The notes: a model not told the origin generated them from the letters alone. A DNA stretch of 64,000 bases from TMED27 sp041397865 (GCA_041397865.1 JAWKVT010000001.1:1054001-1118000), one strand, 5' to 3'; positions 18,017-27,418 are shown, counted from the first letter of the stretch. Translations and numbers: made by a program.

Positions 18017-19507
18017 TTAATCCAGCAAATATCCAAATTGTTCATCCTGAGCGAAGATTCCCTCATCCTCCACATCGTAGTTCCGGCGGATATTGGCCAC
18101 AAAGGCCTGCGCAAGCGGATTACTTTGCTGTTTCGGCACACGGTCCGCACGCGACGTCTCCGAGTACGGCTCAACCAGATACGGAGTCACAATCACAACC
18201 AGTTCCGTTTCCTCACGCTGAAAACTGTCAGAACGAACAAGGTCCCCAAGAACAGGCGTACTGCTAATTCCCGGCAAACCCGACATTCCCTCCAGAGCAT
18301 CGGAACGCAAAATCCCCGCAATCATCAAACTACCACCACTTTGAACTTCAACCGTTGTTTCCGCCCGGCGAATATCAAGACCCGGCACAACCAGATCCGC
18401 CAGAGTCACCGCATTTTGGTAATCCAGAGACGAAACTTCGGTATTCATCTGCAAACTAATCCGCTCACTGGACAGCACAACAGGACGGAAATTCAAAGCT
18501 ACCCCGAATTCACGGAACTCAATCACAATATTGCCAAGCCGGTCACGCCCCGCAGGAACCGGAAATTCACCACCGGCAAGGAAACCGGCCTGCTCTCCGG
18601 ACACCGCCGCAAGATTCGGCTCAGCCAGAATATTCACAAGATTACGCTCCTCAAGCGCATTCAACTCAAGCCCAAGCAACCCCAAGCCATCAACACCCGT
18701 ATCAACAACACCGCCAAGTATCCCCGTCGGATCCTTCGACAACGCGATCCCCGCCCCGGTTGCAAAATCAAGACCGTCACCACGGTTCGTCAAAGAACTG
18801 CCTGGAGTTGCACCGAACAACGTCGTCGCCGACAACTCATTCGGATCGTTAAGATAACTCTCAACCCCCAACTCTTTCAGAACCGTTCGAGAGGCTTCAA
18901 GGATCTTGACCCGCAACATCACCTGCTGCTCACCACGCACCTCCATAAGGTTGGAAATCAACTCATCAATCGTCTTGCCGCTCTCATCCTGAAGATCGCT
19001 CACATAATGACCGACAATATTGGCAACCTTTCCAGAAACCTCAGGATTGGAAACAGTTCCCGTCAACAATACCTGATCGTGAATAGAGCCGACCTTCACC
19101 GTCTCTTCCGGGAACAACTCGTTCACAAGAGACTGAATCGCCTGCAAATCATACGAAACATGAATATCAATCCGCTTCACAACATTACCGGCTGCATCCA
19201 GAGCAATAATATTCGTATCGCCAACCTGCTTCCCGACAAGATAAAGGCTGTTGCTCTGCACCGCCATAACATCAACAACGGAAGGATTGGCAACAAGCAC
19301 ATCGGAAACATCGCCGCCAACGGAAACCAGATCCGCCTTACCCAGCGTAATATTAAGAGGCGGCTCAAGCTTCACCTCCTCCTGTAAGGTTTCCAAGTCG
19401 CCTTTAGCGGCCCAGACGCCGAATGCCGGAACCATAAGAAGCGCAAGCAGCCCCGCAAGACCCGCCCCCTTCCTAAATCTGGATAAAAATGTGGACATAT
19501 CTATCAT
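18017..19507 (-). CDS. cpaC: Tad outer-membrane secretin CpaC/RcpA
   Basis: A 496-residue secretin with a signal peptide (about 1-33). Then come a pilus-assembly N-domain (PPLNITLGKADLVSVGGDVS), a BON-like middle (TVKVGSIHDQVLLTGTVSNP) and the secretin domain (EPNLAAVSGEQAGFLAGGEF; GLPGISSTPVLGDLVRSDSF). It forms the outer-membrane channel for the Flp pilus. It follows cpaB by 67 bp and runs into cpaD. Confidence 0.95.
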   Translation of the reverse strand: MIDMSTFLSRFRKGAGLAGLLALLMVPAFGVWAAKGDLETLQEEVKLEPPLNITLGKADLVSVGGDVSDVLVANPSVVDVMAVQSNSLYLVGKQVGDTNIIALDAAGNVVKRIDIHVSYDLQAIQSLVNELFPEETVKVGSIHDQVLLTGTVSNPEVSGKVANIVGHYVSDLQDESGKTIDELISNLMEVRGEQQVMLRVKILEASRTVLKELGVESYLNDPNELSATTLFGATPGSSLTNRGDGLDFATGAGIALSKDPTGILGGVVDTGVDGLGLLGLELNALEERNLVNILAEPNLAAVSGEQAGFLAGGEFPVPAGRDRLGNIVIEFREFGVALNFRPVVLSSERISLQMNTEVSSLDYQNAVTLADLVVPGLDIRRAETTVEVQSGGSLMIAGILRSDALEGMSGLPGISSTPVLGDLVRSDSFQREETELVVIVTPYLVEPYSETSRADRVPKQQSNPLAQAFVANIRRNYDVEDEGIFAQDEQFGYLLD

Positions 19508-19574
19508 CTTAAAAACTTTCAGTTAGTTACGCAGAAGAATGACAGTGATTTAGAAGCCAAACACGTTAAAGAAC

Positions 19575-20459
19575 TCAACGCGCAGGAATTGCCGTGATTT
19601 GCTCACCGTTATAGATTCGCACAATATTACGTTGAATTCCAGCATCCTTTTGAATTTTTTCATATTCTCTATAAATTTCATCCCCCATACTCGTCAGCCG
19701 AGCATCGGAAACCGTTGGCCAGAGCTTCTCAACAAGCACATCATCACCCACCGCCCGCAGAGCAAGCGTCAACTCGCCAAGCTCCGAAGCCAGCGACAAC
19801 CGCTCCGCATCCTCTGCACCAACCGCGACAGTAACAGTTTTCCCCACTTTGATTTTATCATCCTCAGGGCGCTCCGCACGCTGATCCACAGCCAGAACTT
19901 TTACATTCTGTAAAATTGTTTCCGTAGCCAGCTTGTCCAGATTAAGGTCAATCATTCTGGCAACCTGCGGACCATCTTCATCCGCAGCGCGAACACTTTC
20001 CTTATAAGTCAAAATCACATCGACAAAGTCACCCGGTCCGATAAACCCGCCAACCATACTCGACGCTGAAACCTCAATCGCCATGGCCCGCTGACCCGGC
20101 TCAAGACTGGCCGCAACCATATTACCCTTAGCCTGCCCCAAAAGCGCACTCTTTAACACCGGCTCACCCTTGGCAATATCACGGGCCAAACGTCCCTCAA
20201 GAGCCTTCTCAGCACTTTCCTCACCCTTACGAAGAACCGCACCGGGAAAAACACTGCTTTTCGGCCATTCCTGCCAGCGTGTATCACCATCTTTCAACTC
20301 CCGCCCGATACCAAGATCTTTCGATGCCACAAGCACCTCAACCTTGGCCTCAGCAACAACATCCTGCTTTTTGCCACCCAGTGTAATCTGCACCAGCATA
20401 GCAACCAGAACCGCAACCAGAACCGCGCCTCCAAGGACTATAAGAATATTTTTATTCAT
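19575..20459 (-). CDS. cpaB: Tad pilus assembly protein CpaB/RcpC
   Basis: A 294-residue protein with one N-terminal membrane segment (about 5-27) and a SAF domain (KVEVLVASKDLGIGRELKDG; RAMAIEVSASSMVGGFIGPGDFVDVIL). CpaB/RcpC acts in the periplasm next to the secretin. The gene lies 144 bp after the prepilin peptidase gene, the widest gap inside this run, so an internal promoter is possible. Confidence 0.9.
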   Translation of the reverse strand: MNKNILIVLGGAVLVAVLVAMLVQITLGGKKQDVVAEAKVEVLVASKDLGIGRELKDGDTRWQEWPKSSVFPGAVLRKGEESAEKALEGRLARDIAKGEPVLKSALLGQAKGNMVAASLEPGQRAMAIEVSASSMVGGFIGPGDFVDVILTYKESVRAADEDGPQVARMIDLNLDKLATETILQNVKVLAVDQRAERPEDDKIKVGKTVTVAVGAEDAERLSLASELGELTLALRAVGDDVLVEKLWPTVSDARLTSMGDEIYREYEKIQKDAGIQRNIVRIYNGEQITAIPAR

Positions 20460-20603
20460 GGGTATTCACCTGACCTTAATTGAAAATCTATAGTGAAACG
20501 CAGTCATGCCCGAATGGACAAAAGAACCTCTATTCCTATAATGCGCCTATTTTGTTAAAAAAAGATGAAGCTAAAAAACGAAGAAAACAGCGAACTCTAA
20601 AAG

Positions 20604-21185
20604 CTATCCAGCCAGAAAAGAGGATAAGACCTCCCCTCTAAAATACCCTATTTCAACAAAAGATACCAGAGCCCCCATCACAATCGCCACGCCATAGGGA
20701 ACCTTACTCTCACCGGCCTGAACCCGCGCAATCCAGCTTTCAGGTTTTGGGTTTTTCACAGGCTTCCATTTTTTCAGCGCCAGCGCCGCCAAAGCCAAAA
20801 GTCCGCCAGCCACACTCATATAAAAAACAAAGGGAATAAGCCCCTTAAGCCCCAACCAAACAGAAAAAGCGCTCGCCAGCTTGGAATCCCCACCGCCGAA
20901 AACCCCACCCATAAACATCGCCAGCGTAACGCCGAACACAACAAGTCCGCCAAGCAGGTGTGAGCCAAGCGGCGCAAACACGTCATCGCGCCCCCCCAGC
21001 CAAAGCAAACCATAACACACAACAAACGCACCTATAATAATGCCGCTATGCAGATTGGGAATGCGCATCCCGCGCACATCCGACAACGCCGACAAAACGC
21101 CCGTACCGACCGCAACAAAAACAGACGCCAGAAAAACAATCAAAAGAACCATAGATAAAACCTGCGCTTTAAAGTTGGCAATCAA
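20604..21185 (-). CDS. cpaA: Flp prepilin peptidase CpaA/TadV
   Basis: A 193-residue A24-type prepilin peptidase with about six membrane segments. Its conserved Asp residues lie in SDVRGMRIPN (near residue 36) and in FGGGDSKLASAF (near 100), the GxGD-type motif. It cleaves the leader of Flp prepilins and TadE/F pseudopilins. It starts 15 bp after the second flp gene. Confidence 0.9.
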   Translation of the reverse strand: MIANFKAQVLSMVLLIVFLASVFVAVGTGVLSALSDVRGMRIPNLHSGIIIGAFVVCYGLLWLGGRDDVFAPLGSHLLGGLVVFGVTLAMFMGGVFGGGDSKLASAFSVWLGLKGLIPFVFYMSVAGGLLALAALALKKWKPVKNPKPESWIARVQAGESKVPYGVAIVMGALVSFVEIGYFRGEVLSSFLAG

Positions 21186-21200
21186 AGCAGAAAAGAAAAA

Positions 21201-21407
21201 CTAAAGGCTGGTTTCCAGTTCCGTTTCAACACTTTGAAACAAACCCAAAACACTATCACCCAGCGTGAAAACAACAACCACAATCGCCAGGGCAATACCT
21301 GCGGCAATCAAGGCATATTCAATCGCCGTAGCAGCCCGCTCGTCCTTCCGGAAAAAAGCAAACCCGCACCAGATAAGATACATTTTTTTGAAAAGAGAGA
21401 CAATCAT
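21201..21407 (-). CDS. Flp/type IVb pilin, second copy
   Basis: A pilin of about 68 residues. The ATG at 21407 is preceded by AAAGG; upstream in-frame codons run through a terminator hairpin and are ignored. The cleavage-type motif is ATAIEYALIAAGIALAIVVVVFTLG, with the conserved Glu after the processing site. The leader (MIVSLFKKMYLIWCGFAFFRKDERA) is longer and more hydrophobic than that of the other pilin. It lies between a hairpin terminator and cpaA, so its expression relative to the first pilin may be reduced. Confidence 0.85.
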   Translation of the reverse strand: MIVSLFKKMYLIWCGFAFFRKDERAATAIEYALIAAGIALAIVVVVFTLGDSVLGLFQSVETELETSL

Positions 21408-21440
21408 ACGCGAAACCTTTCGAATAAAGTTCGCCCTCGT

Positions 21441-21471
21441 AAAAAAAGCCCACCCAAGCGGGTGGGCTTTT
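21441..21471 (-). terminator. Rho-independent terminator between the two pilin genes
   Basis: The stem AAAGCCCACC/GGTGGGCTTT is followed on the minus strand by seven T. It lies 20 bp past the first pilin's stop and 34 bp before the second pilin's start. It would cap a short, abundant pilin transcript, with read-through feeding the assembly genes. Confidence 0.85.
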
Positions 21472-21492
21472 ATCATCATTACAAAAACGCTA

Positions 21493-21681
21493 TTATGGCG
21501 TACCTGCACCGGCAAGCTCTGTCTCAATACCTTCAAAGATACCAAGAAGATCATCACCGAGCGTAAAGACAACAGCCACAATCGCCAGGGCAATACCCGC
21601 AGCAATCAAACCGTATTCGATGGCGGTCGCGCCATCTTCGTTCTTCAAATAAGCTTCTTTCATAGCAAGCAGTTTCAACAT
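21493..21681 (-). CDS. flp: Flp/type IVb major pilin
   Basis: A 62-residue pilin. The ATG at 21681 has a GGAG ribosome binding site 6 nt upstream. After the short leader (MLKLLAMKEAYLKNEDGA) comes ATAIEYGLIAAGIALAIVAVVFTLG, the hydrophobic helix of the family, then a short acidic tail. A strong terminator follows directly. It lies first among the pilin and assembly genes and is probably the main subunit. Confidence 0.9.
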   Translation of the reverse strand: MLKLLAMKEAYLKNEDGATAIEYGLIAAGIALAIVAVVFTLGDDLLGIFEGIETELAGAGTP

Positions 21682-21910
21682 GGTTTTCTCCTTTAAGATT
21701 TTTTCCGAATTCCGGTTTCCCACACTTCAAAACCATTTCCGAAAAAAGGTCTGAAGCTCCCAACCGTTACTCTTTTAGGATATCGAAAGTTGATTAATGG
21801 AAGGTTAAATTACGCAGCATTTGCCCATTAATTTACAAGAAAAAACAATAGGATACAAGAAAAAAGCAAAATGTATTTATGCAAAACTTTACAGACCCGA
21901 AGACAAATAG
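21682..21910. promoter_or_regulatory. Presumed promoter region of the flp-cpa genes
   Basis: An AT-rich gap of about 230 bp between the flp ribosome binding site and the tadG terminator. Because both neighbouring transcripts are separated by terminators, a promoter reading towards flp must lie here. I could not pick a single -35/-10 pair with confidence. Confidence 0.4.
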
Positions 21911-21946
21911 AAAAAAGCCTTGCTGAGCAAACCCGCAAGGCTTTTT
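21911..21946 (-). terminator. Rho-independent terminator after tadG
   Basis: The stem AAAAAGCCTTGC/GCAAGGCTTTTT has an 11-nt loop and a T-run on the minus strand, 35 bp past the tadG stop. It separates the tadE-tadG transcript from the pilin transcript. Confidence 0.85.
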
Positions 21947-21980
21947 ATCCGTTGAAACCAAAGTCTAAATTCTAAAAAAT

Positions 21981-23453
21981 CTAACCTTTAATATGCAGAT
22001 TGCTAAGCTCCTGAGCAATGCTGCGGAACACGTCAATAAGCTCTTCAGAACTCGTCACATGCTCATGACGCCCGCCATTGCCGGCACAGGCTTCATAAAG
22101 CGCCTGCGTCGCCGCATCAATACCGCCGGAGGTCGCCTCGAACGTAATCGTATAAACCGTCACATTGTCCTGATCGTCCATATTTTGACAGACTTCTTCA
22201 AGACGATCATCCAGAACACTGCTGCTGCTCACAGTATGCTCGCCGTTATAGCCGAACCCGCCATAAGGGCTGCTTCGAACATTATCGCCATCTGTCATCA
22301 TCACGATAACTTTCCGCCAGGCGTCATTCTCCCATTCAACTCCTTCTGTGAACGGCGCTTCAGGAGACAACATCCGCCACCCCCAGACCATACCAAGATT
22401 TCCGAAAGTCCACCCGTTGGCCTGCATTTCACCAATACGGTCTTTCAACGCCGTCATATCTTCAGAAAGCGGCAAAATAGACGCTTGGGGACAACTGTAA
22501 TAAGGCGCGCGATACACTGTTTTCGCACCCGCAGAATAGTCCCAGTCCAGACAGTTCGAGCCCGAAGAGTTATAAGCGTTCCCGTCACAAACATAATCAT
22601 TGTAATAATTACACTGCGGACTATCATCATCCTTATCCCGGCACCAACGGTACATGTACCACGGACCTGCATGGTCCTGAACATCCGTGCCGTCATCTTC
22701 TTCAAGAACACACAGATCCGTATCGCCGTCATTGCTGAACGTAAGACCCAGCGGGTTATTCATAAAGGCCGTTTCATAAGCGTCACCATTATCATCATAC
22801 CCCAGCCCGTAAGGCCCGACATTAACCGAAGTACTGTACGGCACCAGCCCGACCTTAACAAATTCGTTCTGCGCCTCGACATAGCTGCCATAGCGATCCA
22901 AACAATCGGTAACGGCATCGGGATCATAAGTTCCATAAAGAATTTCAACAAACTCACACGCCGCCGTCCGCAACTTGCCGATATTGTCATTGGTTGCCAT
23001 AGACCCCGTATTGTCCAGAACCAAAACAACCTCCAACCCTTTCACTTCACGCTGCACAATCGTCTCGGCACTTACATCAATTTCATCAATACCAATTACA
23101 CCCAGAAAGAACGTATTATATTGTGCATTCCCCGTAACAGTAACCAGATTACCGTTAATCACAACCACAGGATCAAACGTAATACCCAGCTCTTCCGGCG
23201 GATAATTAATATCAAAAAAGTCCTGAACCTTTTGCTCAATAACATTTTTATCGCTCGAGATCGCCGCCGCCGCCAAAGCCGCCGCATCAATAGCCTGAGA
23301 CAATCGCTGCTGAACGAGATAGGCATGCGCAAAATCAAGCGCCATACCCGCCGCCCCAATAATCAAAGGTGCCATCAATGCGAAAAGGATCGCAATCGCG
23401 CCCAACGTGTTTCGATAGTAAACAAGGAAATTTTTAAACATTATTTTTAACAT
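21981..23453 (-). CDS. tadG: TadG-like protein with von Willebrand A domain
   Basis: A 490-residue protein from the ATG at 23453 (GGTGG at proper spacing; a GTG three codons upstream is possible). It has an N-terminal Flp-like membrane segment (IAILFALMAPLIIGAAGMAL) with AYLVQQRLSQAIDAAALAAA, typical of TadE/TadG. A vWA domain carries the MIDAS-like VLVLDNTGSM near residue 150 and MMTDGDN further on. A cysteine- and tyrosine-rich insert lies in the middle of the vWA domain. It is probably a pilus-associated surface or periplasmic protein. Confidence 0.85.
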   Translation of the reverse strand: MLKIMFKNFLVYYRNTLGAIAILFALMAPLIIGAAGMALDFAHAYLVQQRLSQAIDAAALAAAAISSDKNVIEQKVQDFFDINYPPEELGITFDPVVVINGNLVTVTGNAQYNTFFLGVIGIDEIDVSAETIVQREVKGLEVVLVLDNTGSMATNDNIGKLRTAACEFVEILYGTYDPDAVTDCLDRYGSYVEAQNEFVKVGLVPYSTSVNVGPYGLGYDDNGDAYETAFMNNPLGLTFSNDGDTDLCVLEEDDGTDVQDHAGPWYMYRWCRDKDDDSPQCNYYNDYVCDGNAYNSSGSNCLDWDYSAGAKTVYRAPYYSCPQASILPLSEDMTALKDRIGEMQANGWTFGNLGMVWGWRMLSPEAPFTEGVEWENDAWRKVIVMMTDGDNVRSSPYGGFGYNGEHTVSSSSVLDDRLEEVCQNMDDQDNVTVYTITFEATSGGIDAATQALYEACAGNGGRHEHVTSSEELIDVFRSIAQELSNLHIKG

Positions 23454-23486
23454 AGCGGCCACCAGTCTTTTGTTTATTTTTTGGTT

Positions 23487-24032
23487 TTAGTTTCTTTCAA
23501 TCACAGCACCTTGCCGACCCCGTGAAAACGCAATCTCCCTCATAGGGATGGTATCGACAACAAAACCCGCAAACACAGGTTCAAAATCATATTCAACAGA
23601 AACAACAAGAACGCCCTCACCGGCCTCCGCAAGATCCGCAACACGGGCTTCCACATCGGCAATCGGCGTCATATTGCGCGTCTCGCGCCATTCAATAACG
23701 ACATTCGCGTCATCGTCAAAACTCACGCTCACAACATCAACGCCATAAGTCATCGTATCCATAGGCTGTAAAGCCAGCTCCCCGGCCTCAACCGCTTCGT
23801 TAATCGCCGCATCGTCAACGGAACTGCTGCGCGCAATCAAATCCGCCGTTACTTGCGAAGCGCGGATAGCTTTCTGGTTTGCTAAAATAGCATTACCCAC
23901 ATCAAACGTACCAAGCAGTAACGTAAGCAAAACAGGAAAAATCATCGCGGCTTCGACCGCAGCAAGCCCCTCATCGGAGCGATACCATTTTTGAAAAGGG
24001 AAAACGATCAAAGAACATAAAAACTTCATCAT
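23487..24032 (-). CDS. TadE/TadF-like pseudopilin
   Basis: A 181-residue protein with an N-terminal pseudopilin segment (GLAAVEAAMIFPVLLTLLLG, conserved Glu in VEAA) followed by FDVGNAILANQKAIRASQV. The remainder is a beta-rich periplasmic domain ending near ITRG-like REIAFSRGRQGA. It overlaps the upstream pseudopilin gene by 4 nt (ATGA) and precedes tadG by about 30 bp. Confidence 0.85.
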   Translation of the reverse strand: MMKFLCSLIVFPFQKWYRSDEGLAAVEAAMIFPVLLTLLLGTFDVGNAILANQKAIRASQVTADLIARSSSVDDAAINEAVEAGELALQPMDTMTYGVDVVSVSFDDDANVVIEWRETRNMTPIADVEARVADLAEAGEGVLVVSVEYDFEPVFAGFVVDTIPMREIAFSRGRQGAVIERN

Positions 24033-24571
24033 ACGCCACCTCCAGCGCCCGCGAAATCATACGGTTCCGTCTGCAAAACAACTGTAGACATAAACAAACG
24101 CGAAGCTGTCGGCCCCGCAATCAACGTCCCGATAAATGGTGTCATCATATCATAACGATACGATGTACGGATAAGAACGCGGTCACTCGACCCCCCAGGA
24201 TCAAAACCCTGGCTGACCATATTTCCATCATCGTCATAAACCGGCGCATAAGTATCAAAATCGGCAAAGCTGTCCATCTGGATAACCTCAACGACAACAT
24301 CGTTGCAATTAATAAGGACAACTGCATACTCGCACAAACTTTCACGAAAAAGCGTTTCAGGGTCCCCCCCGCTTTGCTGGAGCTGTCCGGTACGGATCAT
24401 CCGCGCCGCCGACCCCGTCGCCCCTTCAAGCAGACTCGCCGATGTATACATAACGGAAAGCTCGATAATACCAAGGGAAAGCATAAGATAAGGAATGAAC
24501 ATAAGGCTAAACTCGATAGCCGTTGCACCATCTTCCTTTTTCAAAAATTTTTTTAACAATGTACCCAGCAT
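24029..24571 (-). CDS. TadE-like pseudopilin
   Basis: A 180-residue protein from the ATG at 24571; a farther ATG at 24619 would place the start inside a terminator. The pseudopilin segment is GATAIEFSLMFIPYLMLSLG with the conserved Glu, followed by the TadE pattern ELSVMYTSASLLEGATGSAA. Two Cys (CEYAVVLINC) lie in the middle. It is translationally coupled to the next pseudopilin and is the first gene of the tadE-tadG transcript. Confidence 0.85.
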   Translation of the reverse strand: MLGTLLKKFLKKEDGATAIEFSLMFIPYLMLSLGIIELSVMYTSASLLEGATGSAARMIRTGQLQQSGGDPETLFRESLCEYAVVLINCNDVVVEVIQMDSFADFDTYAPVYDDDGNMVSQGFDPGGSSDRVLIRTSYRYDMMTPFIGTLIAGPTASRLFMSTVVLQTEPYDFAGAGGGV

Positions 24572-24619
24572 GCCAATATTCTTTGTATTTATTTTAAATT
24601 GGTCACAAATTTCAGGCAT

Positions 24620-24645
24620 AAAAAAAGCGGCGTGCCGCGCTTTTA
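24620..24645 (-). terminator. Terminator after the 182-residue membrane protein gene
   Basis: The AAAAGCG/CGCTTTT-type hairpin with GCGGC/GCCGC is followed by a run of T on the minus strand, about 70 bp past the stop of the upstream gene. It separates that pair of genes from the pseudopilin transcript. Confidence 0.7.
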
Positions 24646-24715
24646 AAACCCATAACCCTAACTCTTACAGTATGGCACTAACACTATGAAAATTTACTTA
24701 AAGATACACGGCATT

Positions 24716-25264
24716 TTAGCTTTTTGCCGCATCGCCTCCCTCAAGAGGAAACCCTTCATGATCAAGCGGCACCTTACCGCTCACCTCTTCCCCCCACCGC
24801 TCGACCATCTCTTTCTGGGTTTTTACAATAGCGTCCTTGCGCGAAATTCCGCGCTGATATAAAAAGCCCGCAACAGCCGCCGTCACAACCCAGTCAATAA
24901 GATAACCCACACCCGCCGCCGCATAAATAATAATAATCGCCACCGGATCCATAATAATAGACAAAGCTTTCTCCATACTCGAATCCGTTGTCCAAAGCTC
25001 CATCACAAACGGCGTACAACCCGCTATATTCATCGCACCGACAGTAATAGCCTGTGTCTTTTTCTCGCTCCGATCCACAAAAAAGGCGACAAACATCGGC
25101 AACAACCCGACAACAAAAATCAACACGCTAGAGCGAAAAACAATGGCAAACAAAAGAAACACCACCAGCATGACGTTAATCAGCATGTAGTTTTTCCTAC
25201 GCTTCCCCCCGCCTTTTTTGGAAGACCCGGATTTAGACTGAGCTGCCTTCTTCTTGGTTGCCAC
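24716..25264 (-). CDS. Multi-pass membrane protein of unknown function, Tad-linked
   Basis: A 182-residue protein. A Lys/Ser/Gly-rich basic N-terminus (about 1-26) is followed by three or four hydrophobic segments (NVMLVVFLLFAIVF, VLIFVVGLLPMFVAFFV, DPVAIIIIYAAAGVGYLIDW) and an acidic C-terminal tail. No family is recognised. It starts 9 bp after the pseudokinase gene, ends in a terminator, and probably shares that gene's transcript and role. A link to the Tad system is inferred only from position. Confidence 0.75.
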   Translation of the reverse strand: MATKKKAAQSKSGSSKKGGGKRRKNYMLINVMLVVFLLFAIVFRSSVLIFVVGLLPMFVAFFVDRSEKKTQAITVGAMNIAGCTPFVMELWTTDSSMEKALSIIMDPVAIIIIYAAAGVGYLIDWVVTAAVAGFLYQRGISRKDAIVKTQKEMVERWGEEVSGKVPLDHEGFPLEGGDAAKS

Positions 25265-25273
25265 CCTTCCCCC

Positions 25274-27418
25274 CTAAAATACGCTCTTGTCAGACAAAAA
25301 CATAAACACCGTCACAATAATAATAAGAAACGCCAACGCACTCGAAACCATCACAGAAATTTCTTTCCCCGCACCAATGCCAAACGTTTCTTTACTTTGC
25401 AGCTTCTCTTCTAACATTTGCCGCTCTTTTTCCATGGCCTGAAATTCCTGCATTGCATTACGAAACAAAACCGTATCTTTCTTCGAAATTTCCACATCTT
25501 CAAAAAGAGCGGCAACCTTAACAAGATCACCCGTAGACTGAAACTCTGCAACACACCCCTTAAGCTTCTCCTGCACCCGGCGGTCATGATAACGCCGCAC
25601 AGCCGTCTGTAACCGCGGAGCCATAGCCTTGGCAATTCCCGGCACATAGCCTGTATTATAACGCCGTTGAATAGCCGCAAAACATTTAAGCGTAGCCGTA
25701 ATAACCCTGTGGCTCTCATGCGTATTAAGATCATACACATACGGCTCTATAACCTTTTGATCTTTTTCACTTAAAAACGATACAACATGCGCATCAAGAA
25801 ACGTCGAAGGAGCCCGCCCTTTCTGACACAAATCTTCATACGCCCTCAGCAAATCGCTGGGTTCCACAACGTAATAACTCTCAACAGCGCTGCTAAGACA
25901 CGGACTTTCAGGACATAAAGAATAAAGAACACGCTCAATACCCTGACCGTATTTGCTGGTTTTTAGATAACGCCGGCAACGCTCAAACTTGGAAAACAAC
26001 GAAGCAACGTCAATCAAAGCGCTGTTTTGCACATTCAACCAGTTTATAGCCAGAGAGTTTAAAAAAACCTCCGCATACACACCGGTAGGTTTTTTCAGCG
26101 CCGTCGCCTCGGCCAGCGCCGAACCGATACCGTTCCCCAACAACCGCACCCCCTTAAAACGCAAAGGTGCCTCGGGGTCAAGCGCAATAGAAATATTTCC
26201 CGCCAGACAGCTTTCATGTCCGGATCCAGACGATTGCTGGCGCGCCATGACAAGCGCATTTCCAAACCGTTCTGAAACCTCTTCATCTTCCAAAGAGCGC
26301 TCAACCCAGTTCAAAAGACTATCGTCTTCAATAGATTTCTTAAGATCCTTAACATGTTTTTCAACATCCATAGCCATAAGCCGTGCAACAAAATACCGGC
26401 TTTCTCCCAACACAAAAGAACGTGACGCTTTCTTCACAGAACCGGATTGTTTAGGGCTCAAACGCTGACCGTCAAGCCAGTTCAAAACTTCATCAATGGT
26501 CCAGCGCTGCACCGGATCATCATGTAAAAGCCCACGTAAAAGCTCCAAAATTTCACCCTTAAAGCGGTCCTTACCCGTAATCGCACCATAACTGCCGTAC
26601 AAAACCTTCTGCCGGACAACCTCCTCCCCACTTAAGCCCGCCATCGGATCGCTATGACGCATCATCACGGCAACAGACGCCCCAAACGCATAAAGGTCAT
26701 CTGCCATTGTTCCCTTTCCGCGAGCAGCAGGATCAGCCATGGCTCTCGGTATCGGCTCATAAAGAGCCGATTGCATAAACGACGAAGGCGTTGACAGGCA
26801 CTCCCCTAAAATAACCTTGCTCGCCTTGCCTGAAGCCACGCCATCAAACATGTTGTACGGATTAATATTGCCGTGAACGAACTCTTTATCCCTGAAGTCC
26901 TGAAAAACATCAACGATCGACCGCACAACAACAGACATCACCTCATCCTGCTTCCACCCCAAAGCAGCCTTATCACCCGGCTTAAGAAGCGGCTTCCCAA
27001 GGTTATCCATATAGATAAAAACATAAAGCTCCCTGTTTGCAGGCGGCCAGTAAACCACGCCATGTCCGACAAGCCTTATGATATTGGCACTGGGAAGCCC
27101 GGCATAAGTTTCCACCACATTGCGCCTTGGAATGACATGGCGCTCGCATACAATCGCAATAAGCGGCGTCCTGCTCGAATCTTTGGAATAAGCGCGATAT
27201 GCCTGATTAGGTCCGGCATTGTAAAGCGGCAAAGGCTTCTCGCAATCAATTTCAGCCTTATCCTGAAAGCTCACCATGCGCGACCCGTTCTGATTGCCGC
27301 TGCCGCTTTTTGCCCCGCCGTCTTTCAGAGCGCCCTCACCCCCGTTCGGCGCACCCTTAACCTGCACAGCCTGATCGGAGTTTTTATCTGCTTTATCTTT
27401 CATGCCTTCAGAAGACAT
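25274..27418 (-). CDS. Tail-anchored protein-kinase-like protein lacking catalytic residues (pseudokinase)
   Basis: A 714-residue protein. Residues 1-55 are low-complexity Gly/Lys/Asp. Residues about 85-330 follow a eukaryotic-type kinase fold: the catalytic loop appears as VHGNINPYNMF (H182-G-N184, where HRD and Lys would stand), DFG is replaced by GEC near 205, the later landmark DDLYAFGASVAVMM replaces D-x-W-S-x-G, and DPVQRWTIDEVLNWL closes the C-lobe. The usual beta-3 Lys is not evident in LIAIVCERH. A long alpha-helical region and one C-terminal membrane helix (about 686-706) follow, so the domain faces the cytoplasm. A scaffolding or sensing role is more likely than kinase activity. 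Confidence 0.75.
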   Translation of the reverse strand: MSSEGMKDKADKNSDQAVQVKGAPNGGEGALKDGGAKSGSGNQNGSRMVSFQDKAEIDCEKPLPLYNAGPNQAYRAYSKDSSRTPLIAIVCERHVIPRRNVVETYAGLPSANIIRLVGHGVVYWPPANRELYVFIYMDNLGKPLLKPGDKAALGWKQDEVMSVVVRSIVDVFQDFRDKEFVHGNINPYNMFDGVASGKASKVILGECLSTPSSFMQSALYEPIPRAMADPAARGKGTMADDLYAFGASVAVMMRHSDPMAGLSGEEVVRQKVLYGSYGAITGKDRFKGEILELLRGLLHDDPVQRWTIDEVLNWLDGQRLSPKQSGSVKKASRSFVLGESRYFVARLMAMDVEKHVKDLKKSIEDDSLLNWVERSLEDEEVSERFGNALVMARQQSSGSGHESCLAGNISIALDPEAPLRFKGVRLLGNGIGSALAEATALKKPTGVYAEVFLNSLAINWLNVQNSALIDVASLFSKFERCRRYLKTSKYGQGIERVLYSLCPESPCLSSAVESYYVVEPSDLLRAYEDLCQKGRAPSTFLDAHVVSFLSEKDQKVIEPYVYDLNTHESHRVITATLKCFAAIQRRYNTGYVPGIAKAMAPRLQTAVRRYHDRRVQEKLKGCVAEFQSTGDLVKVAALFEDVEISKKDTVLFRNAMQEFQAMEKERQMLEEKLQSKETFGIGAGKEISVMVSSALAFLIIIVTVFMFLSDKSVF

